Positions 1-8,639 of a stretch of 36,203 nt of DNA are shown here, in pieces. The DNA comes from Apostichopus californicus (lineage: Eukaryota > Echinodermata > Holothuroidea > Aspidochirotida > Stichopodidae). The notes under the pieces were generated by a model. That model saw nothing but the letters and a program-made list of their open reading frames with translations. It was not told where the DNA came from and searched no databases. Location of the stretch: positions 1 through 36,203 of the forward strand of contig JAIPMN010004269.1 of the NCBI GenBank assembly GCA_020650975.1, in the 5' to 3' direction. Each line of letters starts with the position of its first letter. Positions within the stretch are counted from its first letter, which is position 1. The translations under genes were made by a program, and so were the position numbers.

Positions 1-230
1 GAACTTTGCAAAAATTGCCGTATAGGCTCCAGTTTGCGTATGCTACAGTGTGTTAGTATAATAGTTTTTGTCCCCGAGGTAGAAAAGAAATCACGGATAT
101 TCCGCGAAATGCTTTAGATTATAACCAGAATGCAAAAATGCATTGTGGTTTTGATGATGTAACATGAGCAGTTTTCTTCATGAATATTATGTAATGTATA
201 GTGAGGGTGTACATGTTTAAATGGGTTTCA

Positions 231-704
231 CGATTTGACCTCTGATGACCCCAAATGACCTTTGCCCTCCACCAAAAACAATAGGCTTCTTTTACACAAT
301 GTGGTACTTCTACACACCACATATGAGGTCTGCCCATAATTCCCCTCTTGAGATATCGTGTTTACGAGGTTTTCAAAATTTGACCCCTGGTGACCCCAAA
401 TGACCTTGACCTCCACCAAAAACAATAGACTTATTGTACATAATGTGGTACTTCGACACATTAAATACGATTTGACCTCTGATGACCCCAAATGACCTTT
501 GCCCTCCACCAAAAACAATAGGCTTCTTTTACACAATGTGGTACTTCTACACACCACATGTGAGGTCTGCCCATAATTCCCCTCTTGAGATATCATGTTT
601 ACGAGGTTTTCAAAATTTGACCCCTGGTGACCCCAAATGACCTTTGACCTCCACCAAAAACAATAGACTTATTGTACATAATGTGGTACTTCGACACATT
701 AAAT
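231..704. repeat. Two tandem copies of a 237-bp repeat rich in TGACC words
   Basis: Copy one runs 231-467 and copy two 468-704. They differ by only a few substitutions and a one-base indel (TGACCTTGACCT at 401-412 against TGACCTTTGACCT at 638-650), so the duplication looks recent. Each copy itself contains two related half-units that begin near TTTGACC and pass through CCTCCACCAAAAACAATAG. Sequence at 705-840 looks like the continuing 3' part of the same dispersed family (GAGATATTGTGTTTACAAG, then a CA-rich stretch). A related copy lies at 21310-21650. No credible coding potential; the open frames on the minus strand are repeat shadows. Confidence 0.9.
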
Positions 705-840
705 ACGAAGTTGGTCTGACCTTCCCTTCTTGAGATATTGTGTTTACAAGCCGGGCGTCACAAACGCACTAACAGACACACACACTTACATAAACATACA
801 TCATGAATGCAAAGGTCACGATTGTCATCGAAACCAAAAA

Positions 841-3601
841 CCTGAGAGAGTAAGCACTGAAAGAAAAGAGACTTGAATCATCACCATTAATAAGCCAGGG
901 TCAATGGGTCAAATGAAACTAGTCTGTCTTTGTATGTACAGGTAGAACGTCAAATATAATTCCATCACTGATTTATGGGACCAAAACATTATGGAAGATA
1001 AAAAAAAAAAATCTACTAAGTGAAAAAAATCTACTTTAACCATTGAACTTCAGCATTTGACCTGCACACAGGTTAGTTTTTCTCAGCATTTTAATGATAA
1101 TGTGCATATTGAAATAAGAAAACATTATGTAAGCATTGATGTGTGTGTTCTTTTTTTTAGGTGAGTAATAACCAAGAAGAGGTGATAACAATTAATAAAC
1201 CACTGGCGACATTTCAATCGACCATTTACAACTTCAGACAAAAAAATTCAGAGTAATTTCACTTTTCATAAATGTACCGTAAGTCAATTAGCATTGTGAT
1301 AAACAAAGAACAAAAATAATTAAAAAATAAACCCCAATAAGATAATAAAACCTCCATAATTAGTTGGTGCATAAAAACCCCACATGCAGCCTACATTGAC
1401 ACTGTACATTGTGTTTATATCAAAAGTAAACATTAGCCAACCATGGAAAGCTATGAGACAGACTTTTATGAAAAGCGGAAAAAAGGAGTTAAAAATCTGC
1501 ATTTTGAAAAAGTTAGATTTAACAAGATTGTTTAACCATGTGCTTATACATATATATATACCACGTTTTCTATTTCACTGTACATGGATGTCACATGTTA
1601 GAAAGACAAGTATTAAAATGGATTTTGTTTTTTATTGCTGAAATTGCAGATGTTGAAGTCGGAACAGTGCCAAATTTACCCTGTTTGGTACGAGCGTACT
1701 TTGGGAAATACTCCATCCCTTTTTTACCTGTGTAGGGAAACATGACATAGAAACCATCATTTGCTGACTTGTAGAGCCAAAGATTAAAGATCTGAATATC
1801 AAATTTCTACCAGAATCTATTCTTGCCGGTATGCTGGATTCCACACAGCATCTTCTCGGAAAATCTGTTACAAGCGTCCGACAAGATTATAAAGGGAGGA
1901 TGAGTGAAGTGCCAGGAGAAGAAGTATGTTGTGTCTGAGATCCCTAATTTTTTTTTCCACCACAACAACTTATTTTAAAAAGTAGAAATTCTGACAGCAT
2001 TAGACGCAATAAAATAATTTAAAACTACAAAAAACAAGGGGGGAAAAACAACATATAAAAGTGGATGTGAAACATATAAAGAAAAATTTGTAAAAACAGA
2101 ACTGTTCTGCTAAGTTTATCCTTAACACACATATTAATACTGCAGATTTCAACAATTTGAAATGATTGTCATGTCCATCTGAATGAAATTCAACGAACGT
2201 GGTATAATATTGCGCTGTGGTCATCATACCCATTCATTTTGGAAAATTATTTTCTTCGGATACCAGAGAATGAAGTGAAAAGGTGCTGTTCCAAATGGGA
2301 AAATTTTCCTTATTCAAGAAAAATAAAAATGACTTTAATATATGAGGGATTTGCTCAGTAATCATAAAAAAAAATTGGAAGCATAACACGAACATGACAC
2401 ACAATATAGGCTTTGAAATTAAGGCCATATACTGGCTAAATGCCAATGGTTATCCGTGTTTTGCTGGAAGAAAAAAAAAAAAATTGCACTATTCTGCAAG
2501 CAGACACAAAGAACATATAGACACACAGTTAAGTCAGTTCACAACCGTCGGTCAAAGAATCTGTGTGATTTTTCATACCCTAGATAAAAGCCCTGAAAAT
2601 ACTGCTTAATTATCAGCAAATGTTAATTACTCTGCCCTTAAAAAGCCTCTGTGCCCAGTTAATGGTGTGTGTTGTACTTCAGGAAAAGTGTAAGTGAGAA
2701 CTTGACTTTTGCCAGATTTTTTTAAGCGCTCACATTTTTTCTTCTTCAGCAAGCGGCTAAAATTGTGAAATTCAAGGCCTGCTAACTTGAATAAAATTTT
2801 GCTAAGTTAAAATCTTTCAAAAATCTTGCAGCAAGCAGCAAACAATGGATTCGATAAACAATTGGACAACTGAAGTGCCTGAAAGAGACCTGTCAGTACA
2901 CCATGTAACAACATTCATGTGCAACATTAATGCATTGAAATGGGCATTATGTACAGTAAATGAGTGTAAAACTGTGCTTAATGTATCAGTGAATGCAGTG
3001 GTTTTTGTACAGAATACAGAATGTTGGGCATTGTAGCATGGTTCAACAAAAAGGTACAAGTTTGAGAAAGGATGCATGGGTTGTATAGTATGGTAAGTAT
3101 AAAACATGCTTATTTATGAAGTACTTACTAGATACAAATTATTTACGTAACAATTGGACAATTTCCTCTTTTTTTGAAAATCATGGTTTCAAATTTGTGT
3201 ACCGACAGACTTAAATTCAGAATTTCACTGTACATTATTGTTAATTTGTCTAAGAAGCTTGTTATGGATTGAACATCTATGCTGATTGTTGAAATCCGTT
3301 CAGTAACTATAGAGATGGTACTGGACCTCACCATCGAGGGTGGACGTTTCTGAACAATTTTGATAAAACTTCATACACCACAAAAATCTAGAGTTAACCG
3401 TAAGTTGACGAAAGGTAAAAAGTGATAATCTATGTTGTTTAATCTCATTGTATACTTGCATGGTGCACTGGCCAGTGTACAGGAACCAATCCAGGACTTT
3501 GAAAGAGAGATTGTCAAGGTTGGGTTTATAACTAATTCTTTTTGGTGCAGGGAGAGGGATGGGGGGGGCATTGTTGAGAGGTATTTATAATATATTATTC
3601 T
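841..3601. other. Non-coding or unassigned stretch left of OAF
   Basis: Mostly AT-rich sequence with homopolymer runs. Nothing here is recognised as a known gene. Two things stand out: a possible isolated exon at 1814-1923 (plus), and a dispersed repeat at about 2105-2440 whose relative lies at 5742-5865. If OAF keeps its usual cysteine-rich C-terminus, its exon should lie here on the minus strand or beyond the left edge; I looked for the Cys/Trp-rich pattern and did not find it. Confidence 0.5.
2105..2440 (+). repeat. Dispersed repeat, copy A (relative at 5742-5865)
   Basis: The segment from CACACATATTAATACTGCAG through ATTCAACGAACGTG recurs at 5742-5820 with a handful of changes. A second block (TTGAAATTAAGGCCATATA near 2411) recurs at about 5833. 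The two blocks are about 225 bases apart here but almost adjacent in the second copy. So copy A has an insertion or copy B a deletion. Family not recognised. Confidence 0.75.
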
Positions 3602-6498
3602 TCAATTGCCTGGATTAATGATCAGCCCGCTATAAAATTCAAAAGCATCTGCATTTTGACGTGTACCTTTGGACCAAAGCTTCAAATCTTCTTCCCGGGT
3701 GTAGGTGGTGGTTCGGGCCTCAGAGCAAATGTCCCTGATGTGTTTACTGATACGGGAAGCCCTCTCCAGATTTATACTCATGTCCATCTGTAGTTGCTCT
3801 CGTCCGAGGTCATCTTCAGGGTTTCGAATCGTACCGGGGTTTTTCTGTAATTGACACATTTTGAGACAAGATTCCAATGTAAGTTTGCGAGAACACCATG
3901 TCATGATACATTTGTTACATGTTATTTTTCAAGCACTTACTTTCAAACTACTTTGTTAGGTAATAACTGCACTGTTTATGAACTAAAGATTCACAGATCT
4001 GCCAGGCATGCTGGGAAACAAGTAATATTAGCACGTGTAAGAGGCCATAAGAGGTCAAGATGGTACAAGAAACTACACACTTAACCACCATGCTTAAATT
4101 AACAAGCAAACATTAAAATACTAGCATTCTGATTTAACCTAGCTGTAGTCAGGTTTGTGGATTTTACTGATTATAAACTAGTAAGCACAATTACTGTGTA
4201 CTGAAAGTTCAAATTCTGAAATTCATCTTTCAATTATGTAGCAACTTAACCATTGTGTACATAGTACTATATTGCACCATGCTTTGACCAGATGATCTGT
4301 CTGCTGTTACTGTACCTGCATGAGGTACAAGTCAATTCCATCATCTGCATTCAAACAAAAAATTTGTAGTCTGACAACCAGTATTACAGTACTATCCTTC
4401 CCCTGCCTATCCCCCCCCCCCACCCCTCTCAATTTCCCATGTTTTATTTGCTTCTGCTACATATGTAACATTGAATGACCACTAGCGTATATAACAACCA
4501 GGACAGGAATTACTGTTTAACTGTACATGCCACTTGTTTGGAAACCATTTTCCAGTCTTAAATCAACATAATGCACAAACATAAAAAATACATCAGTCAC
4601 TCTTGACAAGTGCAAAATTTCTTCATTTTCCGTGTTCAAGTTAAGGCGATGTAGCAATTTGCAGAGCACCACCATTGTCATATACTTCCATTCACATTGA
4701 GATTACTACAATCTAATCATGGTGAAAATTCAACAGGTACAGTATCTCAAACAGAATTATAATTTATGTAATCAATCGGTCACATAGCACAATTGCACTA
4801 GTTAGTTAGGAGCAAAAGAAACTTAGAAGCCAAAAAATAAAACAAAGTGGCACTTCTTTTTTTATAAATGACCAATCTACATTGTTTACCTGTCTTAGTT
4901 TGGACATGGCATCTGTAGATATAAAGGAACTTTTAGAAAACTGGTTCACGAAGCAGAGTCTCTGGTAAAGTTTCTCATTCCTTTCCTCTTCACCGAGAAT
5001 AGTTAACCTTGTAATTTGGACTTCCTGCAACAAACAAAAATGTTATTCAAAAGAAAAATTGTGAAATTAATCAAACTTTACAAAACAAAATAGTGAAGTT
5101 TATATCTCCTCATATCTTAATAATCTTAACCTTCATCAAGTCTTAATTATGATTTCATGACACCTAAAGTTTAAAGAATAAAGATTAAAAATTGTGCAAA
5201 TTATTAAGAGTTATTTCTGTATCCCTGCTCCCACTTATTCATGACACCTAAAGTTTAAAGAATAAAGATTCAAAATTGTGCAAATTATTAAGAGTTATTT
5301 CTGTATCCCTGCTCCCACTTATTATCACAACGGCCATATGTCACCGTATTAAAAGTAACCCCCACAGAATGCCAACAAAAATAAGACAACATGTAATAGA
5401 AGGATGTAATATATACAGCAACCTAGAGGCATTTTACCATGATTCCTTGAAATATATCACTACTATCCATTGAGAGGCCCTAAAAATCCCTTGCATCTGT
5501 CCTTTAGTTACCATGTACATGGCCTAGCCTAAATATTCTTGCCTTCTGCCACTGATGGTGATGCCAATGTTACAAATCAATATAAAAATCATTTATGTCC
5601 CTGTATTTCTTGAAACGTTTGTGCAACACATTCATAGGTCCTATTGTTCAGTCTAACTCAAGGCGAAAGTGGCATTAACAGTGGGTCTAACACTAACAGT
5701 TACTGAATAAGGCCTGATAAATACTGTTTATTCTACAGGCTACACACATATTAATACTGCAGCTCTCATCAATTTGAAATGATTGCCATGTCCATCAGAA
5801 TGAAATTCAACGAACGTGACGCAAAATACTGGCCTTGAAATTAAGGTCATATAGGCCTACTGGCTACAGCCTTAATATGGTGCGTTCTCACTCTCACTTT
5901 AGTCTCACTCTCAGTCAACATAAATTATTTTTGAAAAGGAATTAAGTGGCAGTAGCCTACTTCCATTTGAGAAACAGAAACTGTTACGCTTAGCCTAGGT
6001 CTTAGCCATACTAACAACTTATGTTATGGCTATAAATTTACAGTTCCTATGTATTAAATACAGTTGTGGCAATTGAGTAGCATACTCTTGTCTTACTACT
6101 GAATAGCGTTAGGCCTAACAGTACCTACTAGTACTACTACTACCACAGTAAAAGCCTAATTTAGCCTACACTCCTGTAGGCCTTGTTATGTTGGGTCACA
6201 AGGCCCGTAAATGTGTCTTTCATAAATGTGATCAACAACTAACCGATCGAAAGTCTAATATGATCTTTATTAATGTGCCATCCAACTTTTGAAACTCCAT
6301 ATGAATAATATCTTGGGCTATATCTGCCTGAATTGTCTCTTGAATAAGATCACCCCCTGCATTTTTAACATTCACAACAAGTTGAGAGTGTCCGACAAAG
6401 AAACAGTCACAAAATATATAAAGGAAAACATAAAAGGAAACATTCTGACACCATCTTTTCAATCTGCAACCTAATATGTTCATTTTGAATACTTCCAT
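3602..6498 (-). CDS. OAF: Out at first (OAF) family secreted protein, three exons, C-terminus short or missing
   Basis: Exons read 6498-6244 (255 bp), 5024-4890 (135 bp) and 3844-3602 (243 bp), all phase 0, with donors CG|GTTAGT and CAG|GTAAAC and acceptors TTGCAG and TTACAG. The product is 210 residues. Residues about 20-36 form a hydrophobic signal peptide ending near VGHS, so the protein should enter the secretory pathway; Met6 is an alternative start. Family landmarks, judged from memory of the human protein, are QADIAQD and DGTL in exon 1, LCFVNQF and AMSKLRQ at the end of exon 2, then KNP, QMDMSIN and YTREED in exon 3. Human OAF is about 270 residues and ends in a cysteine-rich region, which is absent here. 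The frame stops at 3602-3604 soon after a possible GC donor at 3609-3608, so a further exon is possible. The molecular role of the family is poorly defined. Gene identity is strong; the 3' end is uncertain. Confidence 0.88.
3845..4889 (-). other. OAF intron 2
   Basis: Bounded by a GTAAAC donor (4889-4884) and a TTACAG acceptor (3850-3845). AT-rich, with a C-run near 4410-4420. I see no gene, RNA or clear mobile element in it. Confidence 0.75.
5155..5323. repeat. 84-bp tandem duplication in OAF intron 1
   Basis: The block starting CATGACACCTAAAGTTTAAAG occurs at 5156 and again at 5240, and both copies run to CTCCCACTTATT. They are nearly identical (one substitution seen near 5271), implying a recent duplication. 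It lies inside the intron between OAF exons 1 and 2 (5025-6243); the rest of that intron shows only the dispersed repeat at 5742-5865. Confidence 0.92.
5742..5865 (+). repeat. Dispersed repeat, copy B (relative at 2105-2440)
   Basis: Shares CACACATATTAATACTGCAG, AATTTGAAATGATTG and GAATGAAATTCAACGAACG with the 2105 copy, then TTGAAATTAAGG and CATATA, but without the roughly 225-base middle part. Lies in OAF intron 1. Confidence 0.75.
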
Positions 6499-6976
6499 TA
6501 CGGCAGTTAATATATATTAATTCGATGAAACAAGTACAAAATTAGAAACTGGGCCAACGTCGGTCTACGACCTGCCACATATCTATGCACAATTAATAGT
6601 TAATACAGTGTGTATGCAGGTTCCGGTTAGCTAGCTGTACGGTATATTAGTACAGAAAATACATTATTAGTTACGTTCGGAGCAACCAAAGAAAACAGTG
6701 TATTACGGAAGCGTACAATGTACATTGCATGTATAACACGTAACACTTACGTTTTGATCACACCGGAAAAATCGCCACTGTTCCAATGTTAAGTTTAACA
6801 AAACTGGTTTGGAACTTTCTACTTTTTTATTAAGGTCACAGTAACACTGACGATTAGCAATTTTTTCACTGCCATTGTCAAGACAGATTATTTTTTACAT
6901 TTTCAATAGCAGAAACATCCGCTGAGTGGCCTTATTGATGCCATCATAACAAACAAGTGAGCTGCAATGTGTTACA

Positions 6977-7006
6977 CCATCATCATCTTCATCAATCATC
7001 TTCATC

Positions 7007-7070
<64 letters not shown>

Positions 7071-7268
7071 CCACCACCATCATCATCATCATCATCATCA
7101 CCATCATCATCATCACCATCATCATCGTCATCATCATCATTATCATCATCATCACCATCATCATCATCATTTATCACCATCATTACCATCATCACTATCA
7201 TCACCATCATCATCAACATCATCACCATCAACATCATCATCATCATTATTATTATTATTATTATTATT
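6977..7268. repeat. CAT/ATC trinucleotide microsatellite passing into ATT
   Basis: About 290 bp of nearly pure (CAT)n with scattered CAC, CGT and AAC variants, ending in (ATT)n from about 7246. Being a trinucleotide repeat it stays open in several frames on both strands (Ser, His, Met or Asp runs); these are not genes. Confidence 0.97.
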
Positions 7269-7574
7269 TTACACAAACAATACCCAAATGTGACCAACGC
7301 TAAAATGCCAGAGTTTTTTGCTTTTAGTGGTCAGTGCCAGGTTGGAAGTATTGATAATCTCGCCAAATTTCTGACATATGAAGTTTCGCTAGGAAGTGTT
7401 CAGGTCTAGCTTCAATCGAAGTGTGAAATGGTACTGTTAGTCGGTATTTTAGTGGCAAACCGCTTTCAATATTGTGTATGGTTTCGACAATTTATCCTTC
7501 ACTGACTTTTTCATGTTTGCTAATATTACTTGTACCAGAGGTAATTGTCTTAAACTTCAAAAGTCACAAAGTAG

Positions 7575-7940
7575 AAAAGGGTGTGAAGACTCTCGCAAAA
7601 AGAAACGTCTAATGCCGGTAGTCTGACCTCGTTTCGAATGAGGTGTAACAGAAGTGTTAGACACCACCATCTATCCCAGAAAACACACACACAGCTTGCT
7701 ACTGTCGGTAATTAGACACTAGTGTACAGTCATTACATACAGCTGCGGTCAATACCCACATCACAGTGTATAAACGATACAGCGATGGACATCCCAGGTC
7801 CAGCTAAAGATAACAAGGTATCATGTTTCATTACTGTCTGCATTTTGTAGCGACACGAACAAAACGTCACTTGCAAGCAACAGAAAGTTAACTTTTCAGA
7901 TGGCCGCACGCGGTTTGGGGCGAGTCTTCAATGCCTTTAA
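7575..7940 (+). mobile_element. MITE-like element, copy 1
   Basis: Shares about 300 bp with 32768-33086 (same orientation) and 34753-35097 (opposite). Shared words include AGAAACGTCT, TTTCGAATGAGGTGTA, AGTGTTAGACACCACCAT, AATTAGACACTAGTGTACAG and TGTCTGCATTTTGTAGCGAC. The right end reads GGGGCGAGTCTTCAATGCC then TTTAA, the reverse complement of the left end of copy 2 (TTAAAGGCATTGAAGACTCG). The left end is diverged (GTGTGAAGACTCTCGC). No transposase frame, so it is a non-autonomous terminal-inverted-repeat element. Confidence 0.8.
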
Positions 7941-7954
7941 TATTCGGCATAACT

Positions 7955-8160
7955 TTTTTTTTCTAGTAGGGTTGTGAATGAGTGGAACGGTTTACCTGAG
8001 AAAGTTGTACTTGCAAGTGTGAATGGGTTTAGGAATGCTTTTGACAAGCACTTTAAGCATTGTAATCGGGTCTGAGTGTTTGTGTCTTCAGTTTTCTCTC
8101 TCTCTCTATAGGGTCCTTGGTGGGACTTGAGTGTCCCTCCTGATCCCTTTTTTCTACTAA
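7955..8160 (+). mobile_element. 3' tail of a non-LTR retrotransposon (reverse-transcriptase C-terminus), 5' truncated
   Basis: An open stretch of about 40 codons ending at the TGA of 8073-8075 reads RVVNEWNGLPEKVV followed by a VNGF..AFDKHF pattern. This is the form of the extreme C-terminus of many LINE ORF2 proteins (RVVN.WN.LP, then FK..LDKHW). It is followed by what looks like a short 3' UTR with a CT run near 8093-8110. Only the tail is present, as expected from incomplete reverse transcription. It starts about 15 bases after the MITE-like copy 1. Clade not assigned. Confidence 0.75.
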
Positions 8161-8639
8161 ACTAATGCTACTCTAATTTTAAATTTCAAATCCAATTTTT
8201 AACTTATGTTTAATTAGTCAATGATATGTTCTTTCTACGCTTCCGTAATATGTATATGGTAAAGTAGATTACAGCAGACCCGTGTACAAATAATATAAAA
8301 GTGGTAGAAATCATATGAAGAATCATATTTGTCTAATATGATCAAATTTAGCGATAAAATATTTTATTTTTTACGTTCAATCACATGTTGTGACATATTT
8401 GGCTCCCGGTTGTCACTATTACTGCCTTTTGCACCAAATCGATGCATCACACCTTCCGATAGCTGTTCAATTTAGTTGGCTCCCTCTCCACTGACCTTCG
8501 ACCCTTTCTAACCTGAGCGTAAAGCAAGACACACAGTCCTCTAAGGAGCTAAGGCCAATCGGCGACGTGTGCCCATTTTATTTGTCATCCCACATTTCAA
8601 GTTAACACATTTGAAACTTCGTAAAGTTTCCTTGTAGAA

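Larger units (their letters stand above)
6499..8639. other. Divergent spacer between OAF and RPLP1
   Basis: OAF (minus) starts at 6498 and RPLP1 (plus) at 8640, so this 2.1-kb spacer should hold both promoters unless upstream non-coding exons exist. It contains the CAT/ATT microsatellite (6977-7268), a MITE-like element (7575-7940) and a retrotransposon tail (about 7955-8160). I cannot point to a convincing TATA box or initiator. A pyrimidine stretch near 8500-8512 could be a terminal-oligopyrimidine start for RPLP1, but this is weak. Confidence 0.4.

Noticed and set aside
228..596. 122-codon minus-strand open frame
   Set aside because: It lies wholly in the 237-bp tandem repeat and its peptide repeats with the DNA, so it is a shadow.
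3371..3571. Minus-strand frame as the missing OAF C-terminal exon
   Set aside because: The cysteine spacing and Trp-Tyr-Pro-Cys type pattern expected for OAF are absent, and no good acceptor joins it in phase.
6957..7409. 150-codon Ser-rich and other low-complexity open frames on both strands
   Set aside because: They are translations of the CAT/ATT microsatellite, open in several frames at once, with no splice or domain context.
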